A stretch of DNA of 64,000 bases from Rotaria sp. Silwood1 (Eukaryota; Rotifera; Eurotatoria; Philodinida; Philodinidae): positions 694,390-758,389 of the forward strand of contig CAJNOP010000031.1 of assembly GCA_905250075.1 (NCBI GenBank). Reading direction: 5' to 3'. Every line of letters starts with the position of its first letter. Position 1 is the first letter of the stretch. A program made the position numbers and the translations under genes. A model generated the notes under the pieces. It had not been told where the DNA came from and did no database searches. It saw only the letters and a list, made by a program, of their open reading frames with translations. Positions 27,201 through 39,932 of this stretch are shown here, piece after piece.

Positions 27201-30200
27201 TCAACGAAATGACCCGACCCAAGTCGATACTCTAACCTTTGATCTATGAAAAATAACATATTTATAATTCAATAATTGTCAAAGAAATAATTCTCTGAAA
27301 GAAGTTTATTAACTTAAGCAGAAACTATAAATCATTTATAGATGAATAATAAATGATAAATAAAACTATTCTAGTAAATTAGATTCATCTATTCATTTTA
27401 TCATATATTTTGTTATTCAAAAAAAAAATGTTTATACGAATAGTTTCTATAATACACATTGATAGTTAAGTTCATTTTCAAGTTTATATTATATCTATGA
27501 AATTTATATAATGAATTATAAACTAATTGGATATTATTTTAGTTAGATAGGGCATGAAATTTTATATATTCCGGTTTCGTATTTCTCATATTCTTTGTTA
27601 ATATAAATTATAATGAGAATATACATATATTATTCCAAAAATATTAAGATAATAATAATAATTTAAAACTTAAATAAATTCTATAAACTTTAAAAAGAAA
27701 AATTTTTGTTTTTCTATTTTTTTTTGAATTAGTAATCTTCGAATGGCTAGTCCCGCACGTTTAAAACAATCTGGAACTAGTTCATCATCTCTTAATACTT
27801 CTAAACCAAATATTCGTCATGGAAGAGAACTTTTACCATCATCATCAACACCTTACAATGTAATATCGAAAAGTCATCAATCGGATTTAAATGCATATTT
27901 ATCTAAACGTCGTAATACAACAGGAAGTATATCACTTAATAAAATAGTTGATACTAAAAATACATTAAGTGGAAATACTTTATTAGCAACAGCTGTTAAT
28001 GCATTTAATAACTCAAATAATAAAATATCAATTGAAAGTAAAAATAATTTTATTTTTTCATTTATATTTTTCTATAATCATAATAATATTTCAATTTTTT
28101 TTTTTTTTTTTAAAGAAGATATTTTTCAAACAGTCGAAGATTCAGATTTTCTTCTAACAAAACAATTAATTGAAACAAATGAAAATATTGTTAATTCGTA
28201 AGTCAAATTTTCTAAATTCTATTTCAAAAAATGTTTTTTTTTTTTTAATTATCTTTCTTTTTTTCTATATTTAGATATAATGAATATGATTGGCGTCCAT
28301 TAGATAGTGCTATAATGCTTAATAATATTCTAATGATACAACTTCTTTTACAATATGGTGCTGAAGAAAGTCCTAAAAGTATGTTTAATCTTTAATAATT
28401 TTATAAAATAAAATATCAAAATTTTTTTTTTTGTTTGAAAAGTTCAATCGGATAAATCACGTTATCAAAGTATTTTTCATCAATTATCAATTCTTAGTGA
28501 ACAAAGTTCTAATGATTCGATTAAAAAATCTTCATCAAATAAATTAGCACCTGATGATGTTCAAGTAGGATTTTATTTATTTTTATATGAATTTAAAAAA
28601 AATAATTGTTTGAAATCTATTTTGAGCATTTTATTTAATTCGAAAGAATTTTTTCAAATTTTTTATTTGTTTGAATTAGAGATTTTTATTGAACTCAATT
28701 TTTATATTTACTAGTATTATGGATTTGTTATTTATAGACACTAGATAAGTCTTATGCAAATTATAAGACAACTGAAGTTATTTTCATAGGAAAAATTTAT
28801 TATGTAGTTCAATTTAAAAGAATTATTCAAGTGGAATCTAAAAAATAACACCAGATTAAAGTCATATATGTACTGTAAAGAGAACTTCAATGTTATGCTT
28901 GTCTATTTTCCTAATCCAAAATCTTTCGTTTTTCTATAGCCATTATGTTAGTCTGAAATTGTCTCTACCATCTACTGAGTACATTTTCAGATTTAGAAAT
29001 TGTCCTAAAGTTTTAAAAAATCAAACTAACGAAATCAGTATATTGTTTCGTGTTTTTCTTAGACAAATTTTTTCATAAAAAAATTGTAATCACTTCCTTA
29101 TTTAGTAAGTTCGATCGATCAGATAATGTTTTCAGATAGGTAGTTATTTTTTATTTGAAAAAATATAGTTCTATTGAATTTTGGTAGCTCTTAGGAAAAA
29201 GAACTACATTCAAAAAACACGTATTTTTTAGAGTCTCTTCGATATTTTGCATTTTTTATTTAAAGCGCAAGAAATAAAAAGATATCAACCCTAAACAGTA
29301 TTTAGCAATCATCTATATATCGAGACCTATCAGATTAAATATTATATTAAAGTTAGAAAATAGTTTTTGATCTCTAAAGTTATCAAAAAAAAAAGAAAAT
29401 AAGCATATATTCATTAATTTTCTTTGATAAGTCTCTGACACACCTTTAAGAAAACAAACTAGATTGATATCATAGGCAATGTCATCAAATGTACTTTGAT
29501 TAATATATTTGATGCTTGAAATATGAAACAATTAATCAATGTTTATTTTTAGTCGCGTCGTTCATCACCATTAAGTGATAAACAACAACGTTATCGTCGT
29601 ACAAGTAAAAGTCAACAGCAACATCAATACAATCAACAACGTTTATTAACATTAACTCAAATGAAAGATAATTACGAACAAGCAGGTAAATATCACAAGA
29701 TATTAAATAAAATGACGTCGTTGTTTTATATTTCTATTGAATCTCAAAAAATATAATTAGATTCGTGACAAATAAAACTGAAAGAATTTTCTGTCGGGTA
29801 GTAAATACGAGAAAGTAAATGATGAGGTACTATTGCGCTATTAAATTAATCAATCTACAATCTTTTTTTATGCACGCGAAGTACATACATTTGTGAAGAT
29901 TCTTTTTTTGTTTTTGTCTTAAATGGAAGCTGGAAAAAAATTTCGTTCTTCTCTCGTAACTGTTAAAATTGCAGTTCGACTTTTAATAGAATCTAAACGA
30001 AAAAAAAATCTTGAATTTTATAATCAAAGATGTAAGTTTATTAATATTAATAATAAAATTTTATATAAATTTTAATTAAGATGTTCCTGATGCACCAACA
30101 AATGTTCGTTTAATGGTTACTGGTTCAGATAATATAACTGTAATATTTGATGAACCATTAAGATCTAATGGAGCTATGGTTATTAAATATAAAAGTAATA

Positions 30201-33200
30201 TTTAATTATTTTAAAATATTATTATTTTAATATATATTATAACTTTTTCAATATTAGTTGAATGGAGTACAGATGAATATTTTAATCAAATATCATTTGA
30301 TATAATTAAAAATTGTTTTCTAAGAGAATATATTATTCGAAATTTACCTGTTGGACAAAAATGTTATGTACGAGTATCAGCTGGAAATATGAAAGGTTTT
30401 GGTGAAGCAAGTATTGCTAATCCACCTTATTGTGTTCCATCAAGTATGTTTTATGATATTATTTATATATATATATTTTGATTTTTATTAAGATTGGCGA
30501 GAATTTTCTAAAACATCGCGTACAAATATTTATGATTTACGTTTTGAAGAAATTTTAAATAAAATTTTTAATGAACGACAAGGTAATGGAATTAATAGAT
30601 CATTCGAAGGAAATGGTAAGTTTTGTTTTTTTTTGGAAAAGAATATTATGAACGTATTAATAAATAGATTTATCTGATACAACAAATCGAAGAAATCCTC
30701 GTCGAAGTTATGGAAATCTTCGAAAAAATCTTCGACAATTATTTCAATTTTATCCTCGATTAGCAAAAACAATAAAACGGTATGAATTATCTATTAAAAA
30801 AAAATAATAAAATTAATTTATGTTGTTTTTTTTGTTTAGAGGACTTTATTTAGTATCAGTTATGTTAAATAATGATCGAATATTAGTAACAAATGAAGAT
30901 GTTTTACCAATGGTTGAAGTTGATGAACATTATAGTCATAATCTATTAACAGATTTTCAATGGTTTATGAAATTAACATTTGTTTGGGATGATTTAAAAA
31001 ATTTACGACCTAAATTAGAACGATGTTCAAGTGCAACTTCATTTTATTTAAGAATGAAACTTGTTCAAGCAGCTATTGAACTTCAAGTAAAATAGAAATT
31101 TCTATTAAGCTTTTCTAAATTGATTATAATAAACTGTACAACTAGAACCAATTAAGAGTACTCTCTCCCCATTTTTTTTTTGACTATTTCTGAAAGAAAA
31201 CTCTGGCATGTCATAAGACTGTGTCCTGGTACATTATGACCCATGTCAAACTCTAATATTTCAGCTTGATGAGGCAAAGTAGGTAGAGAGAGAGGTCATG
31301 ACCAGTCAAAATTGAGAAAATTAATGATTTGCGTTATACTAAGTAAAAGTTGTAACTCTGTCGTATTAAGCTGTTTAGTGTCGAATAATGTCTCTAGTGG
31401 TACATAGCATTTGAGTTTATCTTACCATATAGTCTCAACGAAATAGACACTTCGCACATCTTACTTGATAATACAAGTCATTGATTATCTAGAACATCAA
31501 TAGTGTCTTGCTTAAGAAGATGCAAACTAGCTTGTGAGTAAAACTTTGTAGAGTCAAAAATTTTTGATTAGCATATATACTTGTCTTGATGTTACTTACT
31601 TTTTAGGATGTCTCTCTGATGTTTCTTTGCCTTGAAACTTATGAATTTATACTGTAGTATATTTTCAGTTAATTATTTAACATAAGAAAAACAAATTTAT
31701 TATTTTGTAAGATTAAAAATAGTTGACTGTTTTACTGAAATAATTTGAACATTGACTTTCAAAAAAAAAAATTCTTCCCGATCACGACGAATTCGTCAGA
31801 TTTTATTTATAGAGACTTCAATATACATAGATTCGCATGTTATAGACAGATTTATAGATCATATCTTCAGTTGTCATGCTATGTGTTTCAATAAGAACTT
31901 ATTCTTCTTGATTATCCCTTCTTTCAGATTCGAAGAATATATATATTAACTTTCACGAAAAGTTTACTTCAGACATCTGAATAAGTCCTTTGTTTTTTTT
32001 TGAAAAATGTTATGATAACTTATTGTGTTCAATTGAATTATTAATTTAATATAATTGTCTAAACTATTTAGACATTAGAAGAAGTAAATAATCTTGGTCG
32101 TCTTCATCATACATATATTCGTGATAATGATGGTAATGTAGTATTTGTATTAATAAATGATTTATCTTCTGATACACGAACAAATATTTATCCATCAAGT
32201 TTAAAATGGATGACAATGACAAAATTTTTTGAAATAATGAAAGAATCTCCATCATTAACAAATAATTCTTGTCTTCAACAAATAATTGAAAAACTTCCAG
32301 TATGAAAAAAAAAAGAAATTTCTTTGTTTTTTTTGTTCTATACATATAAATATTTATTTTTTTTAAAGGATATGGTGGAATTTTATCATGCATCAATGCG
32401 TTGTCATGATTCTGGTTTATATGTTGCCTATTTAAAAATGCAAAATAGTGTTGATTCAATACGTGTTATGGTTAATAAATATATGCCCGGTTCATTACCA
32501 TGTACAAAAATTCGTTCTATAGCTAATGTATCTAGGTAAACTATTATTTATATTGTTTATTAGAAAATTTTTTTTTTAAAATATTTATAGAGAAGAATGG
32601 GAATGGTTACATAAAAGTAATAAGGAAAATTCAGTAGAAGATGAATCTCCAGATAATAGTCTTGATTTATTTAAAATTCAATTTTGTAATGCAGCTAAAG
32701 AATTATTTATTATGCTTGGTAAGATTTTGAAAAAGAATCAAACAAAAAAAAAATATTATAAAATAATAAATTTATTTAGATCTTCCTGAAACACATTTTT
32801 CAAATAGTCGAATATATAGTTCACAAGTTGTTGAAATTCGTGATGATTTATCATTAATTATTTTAATGTCAACAGCTGATGAAGTTAATTTTCTTTCTAA
32901 ACCATCAAATCATTCTCTTACATCATTTATTTATTTACCTATATATATATTTGAAGTTTGTAAGTATTCATTTAACTACAGAGAAAAGCATATTATTAAA
33001 TTTGTTTATCAAACTTCATTGTAAAGTTAGAACAAATCGAAAATCGTACAAATATTATAAATGATATTTTGATGTATAGAAAACTGCATTCTCAAAAACT
33101 TTTTTCAAACGATTTCTCTTAATGTATTTTTTTTCTATCGCAAATAACAATCCTAAACGATGAACTTTGTCAATATAAGGATCGCATAATCATCTAGACG

Positions 33201-34193
33201 TTCTAACAAGCTTCAAGTACAAAAAAATTAAAATTTTGAGCATAATTCAAGATCCAGTGATCCTATTTTGAGATGAAATCTCAGTAAAATGATAATATCT
33301 GCGGAAGAACATTTGAAATATTTTTATTCTGATTAAGATCTAGTTCTACTTGTCGACTCTCTCTCTTGAACTCTATTTTAACATTCAATACTATCTCATA
33401 TTTTTAAATTTTCATTTTAGTCCAACACTTAAGTAATAATTATCGTTTTATATGTCAATATAGTCGTGTATCAATCTGTCTTGATTTTGAATTGATATAT
33501 GCTCAACAAAATCAACGTGAAGCATTTTCAATAAATGAATTAGATGAAACACGTTATCGTCTTAATCATTTATTATCATGTCAACAAGATCTTGATGATA
33601 TATGGCGTTCAACACGTTGGCTTGTTCATGTTATAAATTGTGCTAAAGATAAAACATATTCTGGTATATCACTTAAACCATTTCAATCATCAACAAATTT
33701 AAATGAAATAAAAATTGATCAATCATCATCTTTAATATCTTCATTTAATTCAAATAATTATTTAATAAAGAAAAAAATAAATAATTTTATTGATATTGAA
33801 GATCATATAATTGAATTAACATTTTATAGATCATTAGTAACACCAAATACATATATTCCATTAAAATTACGTATAAATAAAATGACACGATTAAATGAAA
33901 TTTTAAAACTTATTTTAAAACAACAACAAAAAGATACTTTTTTAAAATCAAATTCATCATTAAATTTTGTTTGGATACGTTCAAATGAATGTGAATATAT
34001 TATTGAAGAAAATTTAACAGCATATGAACTTCAAACACGTCTTTTACGTTTTGGTGGACAAGTTCATATACGTACAAATAGTTCATCATCATCAACTTCA
34101 TCACCAATGATTCATAAAACATCAAGTTTATTTCCACCTACATCAGAAATTATGTCGAAAGGACCTGGATCAAGTTTAAGTTTGAACATTTAA
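21207..34193 (+). CDS. ANKFN1: ANKFN1 / wide-awake homologue, ankyrin + FN3, 20 exons
   Basis: Scaffold family that includes vertebrate ANKFN1 and Drosophila wide awake, which links clock output to neuronal excitability. Exons: 21207-21505, 25516-25691, 25771-25874, 25946-25992, 27733-28037, 28116-28197, 28275-28378, 28443-28564, 29553-29685, 29930-30031, 30081-30194, 30258-30443, 30493-30615, 30668-30779, 30840-31086, 32072-32299, 32369-32535, 32591-32718, 32780-32959, 33421-34193. They sum to 3732 nt, 1243 residues, with every splice phase consistent. A single degenerate ankyrin stretch lies near residues 315-372 (DWRPLDSAI...LLLQYGAEES). An FN3 domain covers about 492-590 (DAPTNVRLMV ... 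GQKCYVRVSAGN). The family-specific module follows, with SREEWEWLHKSN near residue 885 and SGLYVAYLKM before it. A Ras-associating-like region is near 1095-1200. The first intron is 4.0 kb. The first coding ATG is at 21207. Confidence 0.92.
21506..25515 (+). other. 4.0-kb first intron of the ANKFN1 homologue
   Basis: It is bounded by a GT donor after GAA-AG and an AG before CATCAAGTT; the split Arg codon fits. No nested gene is supported. A GC-richer block at about 24590-25200 differs from the AT-rich surroundings and may be an old insertion, but I could not find its ends or an open frame. Confidence 0.7.
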
Positions 34194-37100
34194 AAACAAA
34201 TATTTGTTTTCTTTTTCTTTTTCTTTTTTTATTTAAAATATCAATAAATGTTATGTGATATCATTTGAAGTGAACAAGTTGCTAAGAATTTAAGAACATG
34301 TCTGTGAGATTTTCGTTCATATGTCTAAAAGAAAAATGAACAATGAGTATATTTCTTATTTTAAATTGAAATATGTATTACATTATTATTCTATACAAGA
34401 CTGATTAAATATTTTCATATTTGTATCAGAATGTATTTCTGATTGATATTTATTTGTGTAATTGACAAAGATTCAAAAGAGATCGAAATATCATTTTTTG
34501 TCAGCAAAAGAGAATCAGATGAATGAGTCAATGTAAAACATATAAGTTAATTCAACTTTGCACTGTTAATAAACAGCGAGTATGATGAATGAAGAAACCG
34601 ATATTTTTCGTATTATTTCAGAGTCAGGACTAACTTGACCAAAAGGTATTGAGAGTGTGACATCTTCCAATCATGAGAAGTTTTTACTTTTTCCTAGCCG
34701 AGCCGAAAGTTTTCTTGCGTTTTCTTAGAAAAAAAAATGCTTACACTCTTGAGAAAAAATCGCAATATCGCTTCCCCCAACAATGTTGGCTGCTATGAGT
34801 CAATTCTGTTTCGAGTTTATGTAACAGTGCAGGTTTTGAAAGTCAAATTCATTGCTGATAATGTCTTCTGATTGATTTTGTCTGTTTATGGTTTCATAAC
34901 GATTATTTTTTTGAAAATAGAGATTTGTTATTATCATTTATAAAAGATGAAAATCATTATTTTTGCTCAGAAATTTTTATCAATTCTTAGCATTTTATGA
35001 AAAAACATATGAATATACAAAATCACAAGAATTTATTGAATTCTAGTGAAATTTCTATTTCGCAGTCTGTTCAGAACCTTTATATTTCGGTAATTTAAAA
35101 CTTCATGGAATGAGATAAAATTTTGCATATTTATTTTGATAAAAAAATTATTTTAATGATGTTCGATCGTACGGCAAGGAACCAACAGAAAGCGTTGACA
35201 GTTTAAATTACTTACATATATCGTTATTATACGTATTCTTTATATTAATATCGAGGCTATTCTAATCGATGTTGCAAAAATTCTACATTAGAGTTTTGTT
35301 TTCAGTATAGCATGACAACAACAACTTGTCGTGGAGGCTTGATAGTTTTCTTGTTAGAAAGAATAAAGTCTCTACTACAAAGCTATGTAAAAATATTTCG
35401 TTCAGATACTTACCGAAGGTTGAAAACTTTTAAAAACACCTTTAAAATTAGTAATGAGAAGTGTATTTGATCGATTTATCTGGCATTCGGCTTTCGAAAT
35501 TTTTAGGCACATTATGCATGAGTGTAGTCAATGCGACGTAGCCTTTCTAGTGACATTATTATATCCGAGTTACAAAACCAGAAACTCCATAGAAAATAGT
35601 TTTATTAAAAACTTGATTTACCTTTGACAACGTTTAATGAAGTTTTTCTCATGATGTCTAATAGGTTCTGACTATTCTTTCGAAAAAATCAAATAAAAAG
35701 AAAATATATTCTGTTACTCAATCATTAATATTGCGTCAAATTAATTTGAATAATTTATCAAAAGGTTGAGCAAAAATCTATGGAATTTCTTTTGCTTTTT
35801 TTAATTTTGTGATATGTTTATTATGGATTATATATTCGTATGCAAAAGAGATAAAAATCTATGTTCATTTTTGAATTTGATTATTTCACTAGTTTTTTTT
35901 TTTTATAAAAAAATTGAATTATTGTCATTTATTATTGATACAATCTATTCGTTATGAGTTTACTATACTAATTCAATTATTGATAAAATCAAAGATTAAA
36001 CAATGAAAAAACATTGATGACTAATATTAAAATGAGATTAATAGTTATACAGTTGTAATAAGAATGAAATAAAGAATGGTAAACTGAGACCCATTACACG
36101 GATCTTTTTGAATATATATATATATTGAAGACCAGTCTCAAGTGATAACGCGGGCAATGTTCATTTTCCTCAATCATTCTATGCATTTATGAATTTTTCA
36201 TTTCATTATGTTTGTACAAAGTGATAACTGTGGTTATCAATTAATTGTCATGATAACGTTCGAATTTTTAAAAAAGAGATGACTTCTAAAAATATGTGTT
36301 CGCTAATAATCTATTGTATTCATTCATAAAAAACTGAAATTAAAAATCAAATATTGAATAAGAAAACATAAATTCAATAGAACTCTGGAAAATTCTCCTG
36401 TCATTTACAGTATGTACAAAGGTTTACTCTTAATGTAATAGGTGATAAAATGAAAAGTTTGTTAGTCAACAGTACTTTGATAATTAATACTCAAACTTCA
36501 TTATAATAGTTCGACTGAGCATCTCGGTATACTAACGCATGCAATGTGTTTTGCTTGAAACAGGATCGATACTGCATTATTTTCTCAGTATTAATGTCTG
36601 CAAAAAGAAAACAATTTGCCTTCTTCTTCCTCAGAGAAAAGTCATCGATTTTTTTCTCATCAAAAAAACATAAATATGACTGATTGTATCCATAGCTTTT
36701 ATTTTACCTTGTCAATCGAAAAATGTAATTTTTTTTTTTTTTTGAATTTCGATTGTTTCAGATTTTTTGTTGTCAGACATAAACACTCATCAGAAAAATA
36801 ATACGAAAGAAAAATAGAAGAATCTCTAACGAAAGATACTGTATTTGTTTGAGATCATGTTCTATCAATTCAATAATGTATTTTATAAGAATGAAATAGA
36901 AATATACTCATATAGTTGAGGTTCTCTTTTGCTGCAAATTCTTTGTTTTGTATTTTTCAGTTAATTGATGATACTTGTTTGATTTTTTCTTTAGTATCAT
37001 CGATAGGATCCCACTCAGACGAAATCAAATTTTTATTTATTTTTCTTTAAGTTCGATACCATAATCATTTTATTTTGAATATAGTGAAAATGATTTTTTT

Positions 37101-37379
37101 AGTAACAGATGTGTCTTTATAAAACTTATTTTTTTATTATGTTGGAGCAAGATATAACTAATTATGATAGCTAGACAGAAGATCTCTTTTCTTATTGCAG
37201 TCTCACTTTTTTGCCATCTATTCTTCGCAGAAAAAAAGGGTATATCATAAAACGAAACAAAAAAATTCCTATTTTAATAAATTATTCATTGTATCTGATT
37301 AAATCATTTGTAGATATATGAAATAATCCACATTTAAAAAGTCATATTATCTTATTATTCAATATTTAAGGAAAGGACA
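34194..37379. other. intergenic, no gene seen
   Basis: A 3.2-kb AT-rich spacer downstream of the ANKFN1 homologue. The only open frame (36616-36801) is Phe/Ser/His-rich noise. The first part should carry the ANKFN1 3' UTR (an ATCAATAAA-type signal lies near 34240). Confidence 0.55.
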
Positions 37380-38107
37380 ATGTTAGCTGACGAACTTAGT
37401 ATCAAAGAATCAAATGAACTTTTGTCAGCGGCAGATAGAATGCGTGAAATGAGGATACCTTTACCTGGAATTGTAGTAGTTGGTGATCAATCAGTCGATA
37501 AATCATCTGTACTTGAAGCTATTTCTGGAATTCAATTACCTCGTGCACAAAATATTTGTACACGATGTCTATTAGAATTACGAATGAAATCAACAACAGA
37601 TACTGAATATGCTATCATTCGTAGTAGTAAATGCTCGGAAGATGAAGCTACAACTTTAGATGATATGAATGAGATAAGTAGTGCAGTTACTCGTCTGATT
37701 GGAGAGATTGCTGATGAAGAAACAAATGTAAGATCAACATCGATCTATTTGATAATGTATAAACGTAATATACCATATGATTTAACACTTATTGATTTAC
37801 CCTGTATTACTCGAAAACCATTTCCTGGCCAAGCAAAAGATATTCATGAACACATTTTGCATTTGATTAATAAATATATAGAACCACCAACAGCTGTAAG
37901 ATTTTTCATTTTAAGTTGAATCGTTTTAAGATTTCTAAAAGTATTTAGGTTGTTTTGCATGTAATTCCATCTTCTATTGATTTTACAACATCAGAATCGA
38001 TGAGATTAGCTAAGGAATTTGATCCACAATGTCTTCAACAATTAATCGCTGCTTCAATAATTGATAAATATGATAAAGGATACTATTTCACTGTTATTTT
38101 CAAATAA
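37380..38107 (+). CDS. truncated dynamin-like GTPase (Mx/dynamin superfamily), degenerate
   Basis: Dynamin-family large GTPases remodel membranes; Mx-type members are immune effectors. Two exons (37380-37895, 37949-38107; 53-nt intron, phase 0) encode 224 residues, only the N-terminal two thirds of a GTPase domain. Recognisable are IPLPGIVVVGDQ, LIDLPCITRKPFPGQ and LHVIPSSIDFTTSESMRLAKE. Key sites are damaged. The G1 loop reads GDQSVDKSS where the family has GDQSSGKSS, and the G3 motif reads DLPC for DLPG. The TKxD (G4) motif and everything after it (rest of the GTPase domain, stalk, GED) are absent, replaced by about 15 unrelated residues before TAA. It is either a pseudogene or a diverged GTPase-dead fragment. 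It is convergent with the YihY/BrkB gene. Confidence 0.75.
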
Positions 38108-38862
38108 TGTGACCTGTGAGTTTCCTAAAGACGAAATTTGACGAAAATTAGTTTTGACGCTGAAACATATTCTTTGATGTGTCGCTTTTTGTATTGACTC
38201 TGAAAGTTATATTTATTTCTTTTGGAACTGAAGCTATGATCGTGAAAATCTCTGAACATGAACCTTTTTGTTATGACTTTTTTTGCTATGAAATCGAAAA
38301 ATAAATACGAATAAATTTTCTGAGCTTCAGTAAAAAAAAAACAATGTTTGAAAATATCAAAAACACTTTTTTCACGCTTCGAATTGTCATCACTTCACCT
38401 AAGTCATTTCTTAGGCAACTCCACAATTTCTATTCAACAAGAACTAAAAGAGAAATATAAATTCTGTTGAAATTTTGTATTGTTGGCGCAAATAACATAC
38501 ACTATAAATACCTTTAAATTCGAATATCTCAGTTTGTACATGTTATAAGCAGTGCAGAATTAAAATTTGTTAGTTTTCTCGTGAGATTTTTAATTTAACC
38601 TAACTATGTGCAATGTTGTTAAGTTATAATATGCTTTCTTCCATTGTAAATTAATATTTGATACATCCGATTTTAGAAACGATTTCCTTTCGAGTTGTTT
38701 GATGATAACAAATTTTTTATTTTAGCAAATCTTTTAAATTGTTTTCAAACTTCTTCTAATTCAGATCTTCACGAATAGTTTAGTAAACTTTTTAATAAAC
38801 TAAAAAATAATAATAATCTAAAAAAATCCATCGATCATAGCTTCTTATCCTTTCAATTGGTA
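38108..38862. other. intergenic between convergent genes
   Basis: No gene seen in 755 bp, nor any remnant of the missing dynamin stalk that I can recognise. AT-rich, with poly-A and poly-T tracts. Confidence 0.5.
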
Positions 38863-39932
38863 TTAATAATATCGTTGTGATCGTCTTGATCTAAGATATT
38901 GATTACTATTAAATATTGGTATTGTTGTTGTTCTAAGCGTTCTACTAACAGTTTGACTTAAGAAGCTACCTATGTCATCAGGTAATGGTTGTATAAGTTC
39001 AAAAAAATACGAATTAATTTGTGCACCCAAAATAAGAATAAATGAAAAGTAATAAAAAAATGTTATTAAAATAACAGCAAAGCCAATAAGACCAAGAAAT
39101 GAATCCATAAATCTTCGAATATATAATGGAAATAAAACAATAAATATATCAAGTAGAAATGATGCAATTAATGCACCAAGCCAAATATGTTTTAATTTCA
39201 TTTTTTTATTTGGTATAATTAAATAAATAAATATAAATAAAATAAAGGCAAAAACAATTGATACAAATATTCCAGCAACAAATATTCCAAATTGTGTATC
39301 ATTTTTATTTGGTAATGCATTTATTACAAATGATGGTATACTACTTGCAACAAACATAGTTATAACAAGAAATATAAATAAAATAAGCATAACAATAGAT
39401 AACAAATTTTGATAAATAAATGAACGACTTGTTGTACGATAAATTATTGTAAATACATCATCAATAGCAACAAATAAACGAGATCCATCCCATATTGACA
39501 ATATAATACCTATTGCTAGAATTCCACCTGCATCATTTGCAAGATTGTTAGCAGCTATTTCAGTTACCTTAAATTATTTATAATATTTTTGAAAAAAATT
39601 TTATAGCTTGTATTTTGCTATACCTCTCGAACAGCTGTTTTTGTATGATTATCTTTTAATGAATCGATAATTGAATCAATAATTGTTTGTTTAGCTCTAG
39701 GATTATCACTTAAAACAAGTCCAAATATTCCAAAAGCTGTTACAGCTATTGGTAAAAGAGATATAATGAAAGTATAAGCAAGTAATGCAGCAAAACTCAA
39801 TGACCAGTCATTAAGAAATTTTTTAATAAAACCCAAAGCAGATCGACGAGGAGGTGTTGTTTGACCAAAACCAATACCTCGTTGAATTGGCCTCCAAAAA
39901 GAATTTAACATTTTTTGATTTTGATCAAACAT
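38863..39932 (-). CDS. YihY/BrkB-family inner-membrane-type protein, bacterial-like, two exons
   Basis: Integral membrane protein of the YihY/UPF0761 (BrkB-like) family, which is widespread in bacteria and whose function is poorly known. Exon 1 (39624-39932) and exon 2 (38863-39567) join across a 56-nt GT-AG intron in phase 0, giving 337 residues. The N-terminal family signature is present: FLNDWSLSFAALLAYTFIIS then LLPIAVTAFGIFGLVL. So is the central SIWDGSRLFVAIDDVFTIIYR, which corresponds to the bacterial W..S.....A.N.iy. segment. Five to six hydrophobic helices follow (near residues 130-160, 175-200, 205-230, 245-275). The tail is Ser/Arg-rich. The family is not typical of animals, while the intron and local codon use show it is resident in the eukaryotic genome. 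Horizontal acquisition is inferred. Confidence 0.85.
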
